This document shows, one piece after another, positions 1 to 8,200 of a DNA stretch of 64,000 nucleotides. Position 1 is the stretch's first letter. Each line of letters opens with the position of its first letter. The stretch is from Sphingomonas sp. (GTDB lineage: Bacteria > Pseudomonadota > Alphaproteobacteria > Sphingomonadales > Sphingomonadaceae), in NCBI GenBank assembly GCA_025981625.1, contig JAICXF010000001.1, positions 1 to 64,000 of the forward strand. The letters run 5' to 3'. The position numbers and the translations under genes were made by a program. Below the pieces are notes generated by a model that did no database searches, was not told the origin of the DNA, and was given only the letters and a program-made list of their open reading frames with translations.

Positions 1-376
1 CATCCGCCGCACCGGGCAGATCAAGGACCGCGACGACATCGTCGGCAACACGACGCGGGTGAAGGTCGTCAAGAACAAGGTCGCGCCGCCGTTCAAGCAG
101 GTCGAGTTCGACATCATGTACGGCGAGGGCGTGTCCAAGGTCGGCGAGATCCTCGACCTCGGCGTCAAGGCCGGACTGGTCGAGAAGTCGGGCTCGTGGT
201 TCAGCTATGACTCGGTGCGCATCGGCCAGGGCCGCGAGAACGCCAAGGTCTATCTCAAGGAAAATCCCGACGTCGCGCGGCGGATCGAAAATGCCATCCG
301 CGGGAAAACCGAGGAAGTCGGCGAGGCGCTGATGGTCGGCCCCGATGCCGACGACGACGGGATCGCCGCGGAGTAA
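1..376 (+). CDS. recA: RecA recombinase, C-terminal part
   Basis: Frame 2 is open from the window edge and gives the last ~124 residues of RecA, including [12 protein letters not shown], the [13 protein letters not shown] stretch, [20 protein letters not shown] and an acidic tail ([11 protein letters not shown]). This covers the end of the ATPase core and the C-terminal domain that gates duplex DNA entry. RecA forms the ATP-dependent nucleoprotein filament for homologous recombination and LexA cleavage. The 5' end lies outside the window. It converges on the efflux gene at 512-1798, with a hairpin-rich repeat between them. Confidence 0.97.
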   Translation, partial: IRRTGQIKDRDDIVGNTTRVKVVKNKVAPPFKQVEFDIMYGEGVSKVGEILDLGVKAGLVEKSGSWFSYDSVRIGQGRENAKVYLKENPDVARRIENAIRGKTEEVGEALMVGPDADDDGIAAE

Positions 377-387
377 CTCCCGCTCCT

Positions 388-450
388 CCCTCTCCGTTTG
401 CGGGAGAGGGCCCGGGTGAGGGGCTTCTCCCTCTCCCGCAAGCGGGACCG
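388..450. repeat. Inverted repeats between convergent genes, probable bidirectional terminator
   Basis: CCCTCTCC at 388-395 pairs with GGAGAGGG at 403-410. The 3' half of this hairpin (about 397-410) is also complementary to CCCTCTCCCGCAAGCG at 429-444, so an alternative larger hairpin can form. A related GGTGAGG stretch follows near 495-503. There is no long T-run. It sits exactly between the stops of recA and the convergent efflux gene, which suggests a two-way transcription end, but the G/C-rich dispersed-repeat look means it may simply be a family of intergenic palindromes. Confidence 0.5.
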
Positions 451-511
451 AAGCGCGCAGGAGTGCCGGGGGCACTCCGAGCACTGCAGGGTCGGGGTGA
501 GGGTGTTTCCT

Positions 512-1798
512 TTAGCCCAGGTCTTCCGGCACTGACGTCGATTCCCGCGCTGCCTCCTGCTCCTCGGGATCGGCGTGGATCGGCGCGAACAGTCGCTTCG
601 GCTCGGTCAGCGCAATGAGCAGGAAGCCGCCGGCGGCGCATGCGGCGGTGCCGACCACGAAGGGGAGGGGCGTACCGTCGAACTGCTGGCCGATCAGAAA
701 CCCGATTGCCGCCGCGCCGATCGTGCCGACTACTCCCTGAACCGATGCGGCGGTGCCGGCGATCGCCGCCATATGCTCCATCGCCAGCGTGCCGAGGTTC
801 GACGAGGTGAAGGCGAAGCAGCCCATGGTCAGCCCCTGAAGGAGAATGAAGGTCCAAAGGGTCTCGGCGCCGATGAGCGCGACCGCCGCGTGGACCGCCG
901 TCACCACCGCGAAGGCGAGCGCCGCCGAATGGCCGACCCGGCGCAACCCGAATCGCCCCACCACCCGGGAGTTCAGCCAGGACGCGAGCGCCATCGGGGC
1001 GGCGATGCAGGCGAAGACCAGGCCGATGAAGCGCCCTTCATGAAAGCCATCGAATACGATCTGCTGGATCGAGCTGATGTAGGCGACGAGGGCGGAGGTG
1101 CTCAGCGTCATCGCCAGCGTGTAGCCGAGCGACTGGCGCTCGCTGAGCGTGGCCCGCATCGCGCTCCCGGTCGCTCGCAGGTCCAGCGGCCGGCGGAACT
1201 CCGGCCGCAGGGTCTCGGGCAAGCGACTCCACGACCACAGCAGCATGATCAGCGCATAACCGGCGATCACCAGGAAGATGGCCCGCCACGGCGCAAACAG
1301 CAGGATCAGCTGGCCCATGTTGGGCGCGAGCACCGGCACCAGCATGAAGGTCATGAAGACGAGGCTCATGGCGCGCGCCATGGCTTCGGTCTCGAAGAGG
1401 TCGCGGACCATGGCCACCACCAGCACTCGGGTGACGGCGGCCGCAGCCCCCATCGCCGCCCGGGCCGCGATCAGCAGCGCGAAGCTCGCGGCCACGGCAC
1501 AAACCAGCGCGAAGGCGCCATAGAGGGTGACGCCCACCGCAAGCACCGGCTTGCGCCCGAACCGGTCGGCGAGCGGACCCCACAGCAATTGAGTGGAAGC
1601 GAATCCGAGGAAGTAGGCGATGACGACCAGCTGCACGTCATTCTCGTGCCTCACGCCCAGTGACCGGCCGATGTCGGACAGCGCCGGGATCATCGAATCG
1701 ATCGCGACGGCATTGAGCGCCATCAAGCCGGCGAGCAGCGCGGTCATCTCGCGCGTGCCCGGGCGCTTCACGCCCTGCTGGAATGCTGATTCGAACAT
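512..1798 (-). CDS. MFS drug-resistance transporter, Bcr/CflA type
   Basis: A 428-residue membrane protein beginning MFESAFQQGVK. It shows about 12 hydrophobic segments and the major-facilitator motif A between TM2 and TM3 (GPLADRFGRKP). The opening ALLAGLMALNAVAIDSMIPALSDI resembles the Bcr/CflA proton-driven multidrug antiporter group, which exports compounds such as bicyclomycin or chloramphenicol; the substrate here cannot be read from sequence. Open sequence extends far upstream, but the ATG at 1798 is the first start giving a normal family N terminus, 75 bp from the divergent peptidase gene. A single gene with no adjacent regulator. Confidence 0.85.
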   Translation of the reverse strand: MFESAFQQGVKRPGTREMTALLAGLMALNAVAIDSMIPALSDIGRSLGVRHENDVQLVVIAYFLGFASTQLLWGPLADRFGRKPVLAVGVTLYGAFALVCAVAASFALLIAARAAMGAAAAVTRVLVVAMVRDLFETEAMARAMSLVFMTFMLVPVLAPNMGQLILLFAPWRAIFLVIAGYALIMLLWSWSRLPETLRPEFRRPLDLRATGSAMRATLSERQSLGYTLAMTLSTSALVAYISSIQQIVFDGFHEGRFIGLVFACIAAPMALASWLNSRVVGRFGLRRVGHSAALAFAVVTAVHAAVALIGAETLWTFILLQGLTMGCFAFTSSNLGTLAMEHMAAIAGTAASVQGVVGTIGAAAIGFLIGQQFDGTPLPFVVGTAACAAGGFLLIALTEPKRLFAPIHADPEEQEAARESTSVPEDLG

Positions 1799-1873
1799 GT
1801 CGGGAGCCCTGCCTTGCTGCTGGCCGATTGGACAGAGGCGTGCAACAGTCGATGGTCGGGAGGCGATCGACGA

Positions 1874-3136
1874 ATGATGCACGCGAAAATTGGGCGCCGG
1901 TCCGTATTGCTGGGCGCCGGCGCGCTTGGAGCCGCTACGGTCCTGCCATTCGGCAGACTGATGGCCGAGGCTGTGGACGGCCTCTCGCCAATTCCGCAGC
2001 CTCCGGCGATCAGCACCGCCGAACGACTGGGGCGCATCGCCCGCGCCCGGCAGCTGATGCAGCGGAACGGCATCGGCGCGGTGATCGTCGAGTCCGGCTC
2101 CAGCCTCGATTATCTCACCGGCGTTCGGTGGGGCCGATCGGAGCGGCTGACGGCCGCCGTGATCCCGGCGCGAGGCGATCCGATCATCGTGACTCCATTC
2201 TTCGAGCAGCCCTCCGTTTCCGAAACCCTCGCGATCCCCGCCGAAATCCGCACCTGGAACGAGGATGAGGACCCGCTGAAGCTCGTCGCTGATTTCCTTC
2301 GCGAGCGCCGCGTTGCCGCCGAGCCGGTCGGGTTCGAGGAGACCGACCGCTATTTCATCGTGGACCGGTTGAGCCATCAGCTTCCCGGCCTCAAGGCGGT
2401 CAGCGCCAATCCGGTGGTCCGCGCGCTGAGGTTGATCAAGTCGCCCGCCGAGCTCGCGCTGATGCAGACCGCGAACGACATCACCCTTCGGGCGATGCGG
2501 CATGCCGGCCAATCGGCGAAGGCGGGCATGACCCCCGGCGATTTCGCCCGCACAATCAACGCCGCGACGGTCGCGATCGGGGGCAGTCCGGAATTCGCGC
2601 TGGTGCTGATCGACGAAGCCGCCGCGCTTCCCCACGGCTCGCACAAGCCGCAAGTGGTGAAGCCCGGAAGCACGATATTGTTCGACTGCGGCTGCACCGT
2701 TCATGGCTATCAATCCGACATTTCGCGCACCTTCGTCTGGGGCGCGGATCCGACGCCGGAGCAGCGGAACGTCTGGAACCAGGTCCACGAGGGCCAGCAG
2801 ATCGCCATTCGCGCAGCGAAGATCGGTGCTCCGGCGGGCAGCGTCGATGACGCGGTGCGCGCCGCCTACACGAGCTGGGGTTATGGCCCGGGCTACAAGC
2901 TTCCCGGTCTGTCGCACCGGACCGGGCACGGCATCGGCATGGACGGGCACGAGCCCGCCTATCTCGTGCATGGCGACATGACTCCGCTGGAGCCGGGCAT
3001 GTGCTTTTCCGACGAGCCCGGAATCTATCTGCCCGGAAAGTTCGGTGTGCGGCTCGAGGACTGCTGGCACATGACGGAGAACGGCCCGCGCTTCTTCAGC
3101 CAGCCGCCGCCGAGTATCGACCGGCCGTTCGGCTAG
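1874..3136 (+). CDS. Tat-exported M24 family metallopeptidase (Xaa-Pro aminopeptidase-like)
   Basis: A 420-residue protein starting MMHAKIGRRSVLLGAGALGA, a twin-arginine signal (RRSVLLG before a hydrophobic stretch), preceded by GGGAGG at 1858-1863, which supports the ATG at 1874. The C-terminal two thirds is a pita-bread creatinase/aminopeptidase domain. The two-metal ligands are visible: Asp in FDCGCTVHG and SDISRTF, His in HRTGHGIGMDGHE, Glu in DEPGIY and RLEDCW. The N-terminal creatinase-like domain is also present. The family cleaves an N-terminal residue preceding proline; here it is probably periplasmic and exported already folded. The exact substrate is unknown. It could instead be a prolidase. 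Confidence 0.88.
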   Translation: MMHAKIGRRSVLLGAGALGAATVLPFGRLMAEAVDGLSPIPQPPAISTAERLGRIARARQLMQRNGIGAVIVESGSSLDYLTGVRWGRSERLTAAVIPARGDPIIVTPFFEQPSVSETLAIPAEIRTWNEDEDPLKLVADFLRERRVAAEPVGFEETDRYFIVDRLSHQLPGLKAVSANPVVRALRLIKSPAELALMQTANDITLRAMRHAGQSAKAGMTPGDFARTINAATVAIGGSPEFALVLIDEAAALPHGSHKPQVVKPGSTILFDCGCTVHGYQSDISRTFVWGADPTPEQRNVWNQVHEGQQIAIRAAKIGAPAGSVDDAVRAAYTSWGYGPGYKLPGLSHRTGHGIGMDGHEPAYLVHGDMTPLEPGMCFSDEPGIYLPGKFGVRLEDCWHMTENGPRFFSQPPPSIDRPFG

Positions 3137-3219
3137 TGACGCTAGACAAACACAAGGCGCAGCGCGAGGGCGCCCATGGGGCCGGCGGCGGTAGCTCGAT
3201 GCCGGAGACGCTCAGCACG

Positions 3220-4536
3220 TCAGAAATGATCCTCCACCGGAGGCGCATGACCGACGTGGGCAGGTGCCTGAAACGGGACCACGTCGGGCGAGCGCTCCGG
3301 CTCCAGCCCGCCCTCCCAGCGCGCGACGACGCTCGCCGCCACGGCGTTGCCGACGACGTTGGTCGCCGACCGGCCCATGTCGAGGAAATGGTCGACGGCG
3401 AGGATCAGCAGCAGCCCGGCCTCGGGGATGTGGAACATGGGCATGGTGGCGGCGATCACCACCAGGCTTGCGCGGGGAACGCCGGCCATGCCCTTCGACG
3501 TGACCATCATCACCAGCAGCATGGTGATTTCCTGTCCGAGCGCGAGGTGGATGCCATAGGCCTGCGCGATGAAGATCGTCGCATAGGTCATGTACATCAT
3601 CGACCCATCGAGGTTGAACGAATAGCCAAGCGGCAGGACGAAGCTGGCGATCCGCGCCGGCACTCCGAAGCGGTCGAGCGCTTCCAGCGTTCGCGGGTAG
3701 GCGGCTTCCGACGAGGCGGTCGAGAAGGCGAGCACGACGGGATCGCGAATGTAGCGGACGAGATGGCGCGTGCGTGGACCGACGATCACGAACGCCGCCC
3801 CGACCAGCAGCGCCCACACGATGATCAGCCCGAGGTAGAAGCTGCCGACGAACTCGCCGAAGGTGTAGAGGATTTCCGGCCCCTTTTCGGCGATTGCGCT
3901 GGTCACCGCCGTGAATACGGCGACGGGAGCGAAGCGCATCACGTAATCGGTGACCTGGAGCATCACCTTGACCAGCGCCTCGACTCCCTGGACGATCGGC
4001 CGTCCGGCATCGCCAATCGCGGTCAGCGCGACGCCGAAGAACATCGAGAAGATGACGATCGGCAGGATCTCGTTGGTGCTCATCGCGTCGAAGATCGAGG
4101 CGGGCACCAGGTGAGTGATGAAATCCTTGAGGTTGAAGCCGGCGGTCTCGACGCCGCTCGCCGCCGTCGCGGCGGGGAGCGCCAGATTGAGCCCGTGCCC
4201 CGGATGAAGCGCCGTGACGAGCAACAGCCCGAGCACCAGCGACACGAGGCTCGCAAGGATGAACCAGGCGAGCGACCGGACGCCCACCCGGCCGAGCGCG
4301 GCGACGTCGCCCATGTGCGCAATGCCCGCGACCAGCGTCGAGAAGACCAATGGTGCGATGATCATCTTGATCAGCCGGAGGAACAGCGCGGTGACGATGC
4401 TGAGATAGTCGGCGATGGACTTCAGCCGCTCGGCGCTGCCGGGGGTGCCGTCGTCGATCGCGGCGTTGATTGCCCAGCCGGCCACGATCCCGAGAACCAG
4501 CGCAACCAGGATGTAACGCGTCAGTCGTTTCGCCAA
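3220..4536 (-). CDS. Dicarboxylate/amino acid:cation symporter (DctA/GltP family)
   Basis: A 438-residue DAACS-family carrier with the reentrant-loop serine motif (FSTASSEAAYP) and the NLDGSMMYMT sodium/substrate motif in TM7, and TSKGMAGVPRAS in HP2. It should import C4-dicarboxylates or acidic amino acids with Na+ or H+. I chose the TTG at 4536 (MAKRLTRYIL) because GGGAGGAGG lies 5 nt upstream; the GTG at 4554 would place that ribosome site inside the coding sequence and has none of its own. The C terminus has a hydrophilic tail rich in Pro and His. It converges with the M24 peptidase 83 bp away. Confidence 0.9.
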   Translation of the reverse strand: MAKRLTRYILVALVLGIVAGWAINAAIDDGTPGSAERLKSIADYLSIVTALFLRLIKMIIAPLVFSTLVAGIAHMGDVAALGRVGVRSLAWFILASLVSLVLGLLLVTALHPGHGLNLALPAATAASGVETAGFNLKDFITHLVPASIFDAMSTNEILPIVIFSMFFGVALTAIGDAGRPIVQGVEALVKVMLQVTDYVMRFAPVAVFTAVTSAIAEKGPEILYTFGEFVGSFYLGLIIVWALLVGAAFVIVGPRTRHLVRYIRDPVVLAFSTASSEAAYPRTLEALDRFGVPARIASFVLPLGYSFNLDGSMMYMTYATIFIAQAYGIHLALGQEITMLLVMMVTSKGMAGVPRASLVVIAATMPMFHIPEAGLLLILAVDHFLDMGRSATNVVGNAVAASVVARWEGGLEPERSPDVVPFQAPAHVGHAPPVEDHF

Positions 4537-4592
4537 GGGAACCTCCTCCCGCACCTATCGCGGGCACGAGGCGATCAGGCAATCGGTTACGG

Positions 4593-4985
4593 TCAGGCGC
4601 CGATGCTGGAGTCGGCCTTGCGGCAATCCTCCGCGCACTCGCGGCACATCTGCGCGCAGAGCTTGCAATGCTCATGCTCGTGCCGCTCGCATTCGGCGGC
4701 GCAGAGGTCGCAGACGCGGGCGCAGAGCTCGAGCATTTCGCGGAGCACCTGCTCGTTCGATCCGGTCCGCCGAACCGCGAGCTTGCCGGTGGCCTCGCAC
4801 ACGTCCGCGCAATCGAGGCAGACGCGGATGCATTCGCGCATGTCCATCGTCTCGGCCGCGCAGGCGTCGGCGCAGCTCAGACACATGCGCGCGCAATACA
4901 TCAGGTGATGGGCGGCATCGCCGAGCGGCTGGTTGACGTGCCCGGCGACGTCCGGGTGAAGGGCGATCATCTTGCGGATGGACAT
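4593..4985 (-). CDS. Cys-rich four-helix bundle copper-binding protein (DUF326/Csp-like)
   Basis: A 130-residue cytosolic protein with cysteines at helical spacing: CARMCLSCADAC, CIRVCLDCADVC, CARVCDLCAAEC and CKLCAQMCRECAEDC, plus a HEHEHC stretch. This matches the DUF326 four-helix bundle family, whose characterised members (Csp proteins) line the bundle core with cysteines to store many Cu(I) ions. No signal peptide is seen, so it resembles the cytosolic Csp3 type. The ATG at 4985 (MSIRKMIALHP) follows GGAG. No copper ATPase or CueR-type gene is adjacent, so its metal and regulation are inferred from the family only. Confidence 0.85.
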   Translation of the reverse strand: MSIRKMIALHPDVAGHVNQPLGDAAHHLMYCARMCLSCADACAAETMDMRECIRVCLDCADVCEATGKLAVRRTGSNEQVLREMLELCARVCDLCAAECERHEHEHCKLCAQMCRECAEDCRKADSSIGA

Positions 4986-4996
4986 TCTCGGCTCCA

Positions 4997-5080
4997 CGTC
5001 ATTGCGAGCGAAGCGAAGCAATCCATCCTTCGTTCCGCGACTCCCGGATTGCCGCGTCGCTACGCTCCGCGCAATGACGA
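4997..5080. repeat. Dispersed intergenic inverted repeat (CGTCATTGCGAGCG type)
   Basis: The left arm CGTCATTGCGAGCGAAGCGA is mirrored by a right arm ending CTCCGCGCAATGACG, with the inner arms CAATCC and GGATTG also pairing. The element is about 84 bp and could fold as one long imperfect hairpin. Similar palindromes are scattered between genes in many alphaproteobacteria. It lies between the divergent Csp-like gene and rmuC. Confidence 0.75.
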
Positions 5081-5144
5081 ACCTGCTTGAGCGGCGACTT
5101 CAACGCTCGTAGAGTTCGCATAATGTTCCGGGGGAGTCACGGTC

Positions 5145-6581
5145 ATGAGTGCGGGCGTTTTTGTGGTGATCGGCATCGGCGCGCTGCTCGTCGGGCTGTT
5201 CGTCGGATGGTGGTTCGCCAACCGCCCGCTCGGCGCTGTGATCAGCGAGCGGGATCAGGCGCGAGGCGATGCCGAGAACTGGCGACTCAAGTACAACGAG
5301 GCCGTGGTCAACCTGGCCGGCGAGGCGGAGAAGAACAAGCGACTGACGGAGCTTGACTCACAACTGGCTGCTGAGCGTGAATCGGCGACGAACCTTAAGG
5401 CTGAGGTGGCCGCCTTCCGGCGCGGTGAAGAGGAGCGCGAAAAAGCCTTTGAAGCGCGTTTGACGGAGCTCAAGGAAGCCAAGGATGCGCTTTCAGCCCA
5501 ATTCGCCGAAATCGGTGGCAAACTATTGAACGAGGCGCAGAAAGCCTTTCTCGAGCGGGCGGATGCGCGGTTCGAGCAGGCCGGTGAAAAGAGCGAAGAG
5601 AAGCTCAAGAACCTCCTTCAGCCGGTCGAAGCGACGTTGAAGCGTTACGAGGCGAACCTCGGCGAGATCGAGAAGGCGCGGCACGCGGGTTACGGCGAGT
5701 TGAAGGAGGCGGTCGCGCAACTGGCGCACGGAAATGACCAGGTGCGCCGCGAGACCCAGCGGTTGGCCAACGTGATGGTCTCAAGTCCGAAGGCGCGAGG
5801 TCGATGGGGTGAAGAGCAGTTGCGGACGATCCTCGAATCTGCGGGGCTCGCTGAAAACGTCGACTTCACGCTTCAGAGCAGCGTTTCCGACGGCGAGAAG
5901 ACGCTGCGTCCTGACTGCGTCATCAAGCTGCCGGGCAATCGCTGCATCGTGGTCGACGTGAAATGCCCCCTGGTCGCCTTCGAGCAGGCGTTCGATGAGG
6001 AAGACGAAGAGAAGAGGGCGCACCTGCTCCTGCAGCATGCCGCCGCCCTGAAATCTTATGCCGGCGACCTCGGGAAGAAAGGATATTGGCGCCAATTCGA
6101 TCTTTCACCGGATTTTGTCGTCATGTTCGTTCCGGGGGAGCATTTCCTGTCCGCTGCTGCGGAGCGGGCGCCCGATCTGATCGAAACCGCCTTTCGAAAC
6201 GGCGTGATCGTTGCCTCGACGATCAACATGCTGGCGCTGGCCAAGATCATGGCCGGCATGTGGCGCCAGGAAGCGCTCGCCGCTCAGGCGCAGGAAGTCG
6301 CAGAGGCCGGAAAGGAACTGTACAAGAGGCTGGCAGTCATGGGCGGCCATGTCGCCAAATTGGGCCGCAACCTCGGCCTTGCGACCGGCGCCTACAATGA
6401 TTTCGTGGGAAGCCTCGAAAGCCAGGTCCTCACCCAGGCACGGCGATTCGAGACTCTAAAGGTCGAGACCAGCGGAAAGACCATTGAGGCGATGCCGTTG
6501 ATCGATGCGTCGCCCCGGCCGCTGACCAAATTATCCACCGTCGATCAGGACGACGAGCCGCCGCAGATCGCGGCCGAATAG
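5145..6581 (+). CDS. rmuC: DNA recombination protein RmuC
   Basis: A 478-residue protein: one N-terminal transmembrane segment (about residues 4-24), a long charged coiled coil (about 35-170), then the RmuC nuclease-like domain with SSPKARGRWGEEQLR, LRPDCVIKLPG, IVVDVKCPL and PDFVVMFVPGEHFLSAA. Members of this family are linked to limiting DNA inversions and to processing of DNA ends; the fold is related to restriction-type PD-(D/E)XK nucleases. The C terminus is a short acidic disordered tail. It stands alone, convergent with the lipoprotein gene at 6653-7003. Confidence 0.95.
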   Translation: MSAGVFVVIGIGALLVGLFVGWWFANRPLGAVISERDQARGDAENWRLKYNEAVVNLAGEAEKNKRLTELDSQLAAERESATNLKAEVAAFRRGEEEREKAFEARLTELKEAKDALSAQFAEIGGKLLNEAQKAFLERADARFEQAGEKSEEKLKNLLQPVEATLKRYEANLGEIEKARHAGYGELKEAVAQLAHGNDQVRRETQRLANVMVSSPKARGRWGEEQLRTILESAGLAENVDFTLQSSVSDGEKTLRPDCVIKLPGNRCIVVDVKCPLVAFEQAFDEEDEEKRAHLLLQHAAALKSYAGDLGKKGYWRQFDLSPDFVVMFVPGEHFLSAAAERAPDLIETAFRNGVIVASTINMLALAKIMAGMWRQEALAAQAQEVAEAGKELYKRLAVMGGHVAKLGRNLGLATGAYNDFVGSLESQVLTQARRFETLKVETSGKTIEAMPLIDASPRPLTKLSTVDQDDEPPQIAAE

Positions 6582-6652
6582 CCGCCTTACAAAACAGGCT
6601 TCCCATGCTCGCCTGCGCGGAGGCTATTTGAGTAGTTGAATCGGGACGAGCG

Positions 6653-7003
6653 CTAGAGCCCGCCGCACCCGCTGAAGTGGTGATCGTCGACCCTGACCTG
6701 CACCTTGTCCGGGTAGGTCCAGTCGCTCATTCCATCGCTGCACGCCGCGTGGACGATGTTCACGTCGATCTGGGCGGTCCGGTAGATTTCGCCGGCGATC
6801 CCGACGATCACCTTCGGCTTGGGCTGGCGGACTGGCTGCGAACCGGCGAGCGTGAACGTTAAGGCTTCCTGATCGATGAGAAGCGACCAGAAGGGCTCCG
6901 TGCCGGTCGCGTGATAGGCTGGCGGAGAGGGCGCTCGCGGCTCCGGCACTGTCGCGCAGCTGGCCAGCAGCGGGACCAGGCAGAGGAGCAGCGGCTGATT
7001 CAC
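6653..7003 (-). CDS. COG3650-like lipoprotein of unknown function
   Basis: 116 residues starting VNQPLLLCLVPLLASCATV, a lipoprotein signal with lipobox LLASC. The mature part carries GTEPFWSLLID near its start and ends in VDDHHFSGCGG, the pattern of the COG3650 family of uncharacterised envelope proteins, which often sit with META/HslJ-type domains. The start GTG overlaps the upstream methyltransferase stop as GTGA, so the two are translationally coupled. Two cysteines besides the lipid-anchored one might form a disulfide. Function is not known. Confidence 0.75.
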   Translation of the reverse strand: MNQPLLLCLVPLLASCATVPEPRAPSPPAYHATGTEPFWSLLIDQEALTFTLAGSQPVRQPKPKVIVGIAGEIYRTAQIDVNIVHAACSDGMSDWTYPDKVQVRVDDHHFSGCGGL

Positions 7004-7797
7004 CGCCAGCTCGCCTTGATGGCGAAGGCCATGACGGCGGTGGCCATTGCAGCGTTGAGGCTGTCCGCTCGCCCCGCCATCGGGATTTTCACGAGCAGGT
7101 CGCATTCCGCTTCGTAATCGGCGGGAAGACCCTGCTGCTCGTTGCCGATGAGGAGGAAGCACGGCTGGCGGTACTCGGCATTGAGATAATCGTCAGTCGC
7201 CTTGAGGCTGGTGCCGACAAGCTGGCCGTCGCCCGAGCGCAGCCACGCGACGAACTCGGGCCAGCGGGCGGTCGCGATCGCTTGCGTGAACAAGGCACCC
7301 ATCGAAGCGCGGACCGCTTCCACCGAGAAGGGATCGGCGCAATCGTCGATCAGGATCAGGCCTCCGGCGCCGACCGCGTCCCCGGTCCTGAGGATCGTGC
7401 CGATGTTGCCTGGGTCGCGCAGTGCCTGGACGACGATCCATAGCGGCGCGGTCGATCGGTCGATGGCCTCAAGCGCGGTATCAGGCTGCCGGTAGGCGCC
7501 GAGCAGCATCTGCGGATTGTCCTTGCCGCTCATCTTCGCGAGGATATTGGGCGTGGTCTCGATCGCATCGCCACCTGCGGCCTCGGTGGCGGCGATGATC
7601 TCGGCGGCGAGGGGGTGTCTGGCGCCCTCGGGGGAGAAAGCTACGATCTCCGGCAATTGCCCGCTGTCTCGCGCCTCGGTGAGGATGCGCAGCCCTTCGG
7701 CCAGGAACAGCCCTTCCGACCGGCGGGCCTTCTTGTCGCGCAGCGCTCGCAGCAGCTTGACGCTTGTGTTGGAAAAGGCGGTGACGAGCCTCGGCAT
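7000..7797 (-). CDS. SpoU/TrmH family RNA 2'-O-methyltransferase
   Basis: 265 residues with an N-terminal substrate-binding domain (FLAEGLRILTEA) and a C-terminal SPOUT knot fold. The three family motifs are present: RDPGNIGTILRT (motif 1), LLIGNEQQGLP (motif 2) and IPMAGRADSLNAAMATAV (motif 3). It transfers a methyl group from SAM to a ribose 2'-OH on rRNA or tRNA; it looks closest to RlmB/TsnR-type 23S enzymes, but the target nucleotide cannot be assigned. I prefer the ATG at 7797 over an in-frame TTG at 7809. It lies 130 bp downstream of ptsH across an inverted repeat, and overlaps the following lipoprotein gene by 4 nt. Confidence 0.88.
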   Translation of the reverse strand: MPRLVTAFSNTSVKLLRALRDKKARRSEGLFLAEGLRILTEARDSGQLPEIVAFSPEGARHPLAAEIIAATEAAGGDAIETTPNILAKMSGKDNPQMLLGAYRQPDTALEAIDRSTAPLWIVVQALRDPGNIGTILRTGDAVGAGGLILIDDCADPFSVEAVRASMGALFTQAIATARWPEFVAWLRSGDGQLVGTSLKATDDYLNAEYRQPCFLLIGNEQQGLPADYEAECDLLVKIPMAGRADSLNAAMATAVMAFAIKASWR

Positions 7798-7811
7798 CGG
7801 GTTCCCCAAAA

Positions 7812-7915
7812 CCGCTCATCCTGAGTAGGGACTGAGCCTGTCAAAGGCCCCTATCGAAGGACCGTCCTTCGATACGCCGCTTCGACTTCGCTCAGCGGCT
7901 ACTCAGGATGAGCGG
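7812..7915. repeat. Dispersed intergenic inverted repeat (CTCATCCTGAGTAG type)
   Basis: CCGCTCATCCTGAGTAG at 7812-7828 is the exact reverse complement of CTACTCAGGATGAGCGG at 7899-7915. The inner part also has mirrored CTTCGATA/TATCGAAG pieces. The element separates ptsH from the methyltransferase gene in the same orientation and may attenuate read-through. A diverged relative occurs at 33039-33152. Confidence 0.8.
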
Positions 7916-7927
7916 AGAAGTGAAGGA

Positions 7928-8200
7928 TCACTCCTCCCCAAATCGCTGCTCGACCAGGGCCACGAGCTTGTCGAGCGCCGCCTCGGCGCCGTTGCCTTCG
8001 ACGTGAATCACGATGCTGTCGCCCATCGCCGCGCCGAGCATCATCAAGCCCATGATCGAGGTGCCGCAGACACGACTGCCGTCTTTCTCGACCTCGATGC
8101 TGGCCTCGATTTCGCTCGCCATGTTGACGAACTTGGCGCTGGCCCGCGCATGGAGCCCGCGTTTGTTGACGATTTCGACCTCGCGGCTGACCGCGGTCAA
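7928..8200 (-). CDS. ptsH: HPr phosphocarrier protein
   Basis: 90 residues with the PTS HPr active-site motif NKRGLHARASAKF (phospho-acceptor His17) and the regulatory serine in GTSIMGLMML (Ser48, matching Ser46 of Bacillus HPr, the target of HprK). It starts at TTG overlapping the EIIA stop as TTGA. It receives phosphate from EI and passes it to the EIIA-Man-like protein encoded upstream. With HprK in the same operon, serine phosphorylation is expected to tune the phosphorelay. No EI gene or sugar permease is present in the window. Confidence 0.95.
   Translation of the reverse strand: MTAVSREVEIVNKRGLHARASAKFVNMASEIEASIEVEKDGSRVCGTSIMGLMMLGAAMGDSIVIHVEGNGAEAALDKLVALVEQRFGEE

Noticed and set aside
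3001..4908. A 635-codon open frame on the + strand
   Set aside because: It lies opposite the symporter and Csp-like genes and its protein is charged, low in complexity and without family resemblance. In GC-rich DNA such frames arise from third-position bias.
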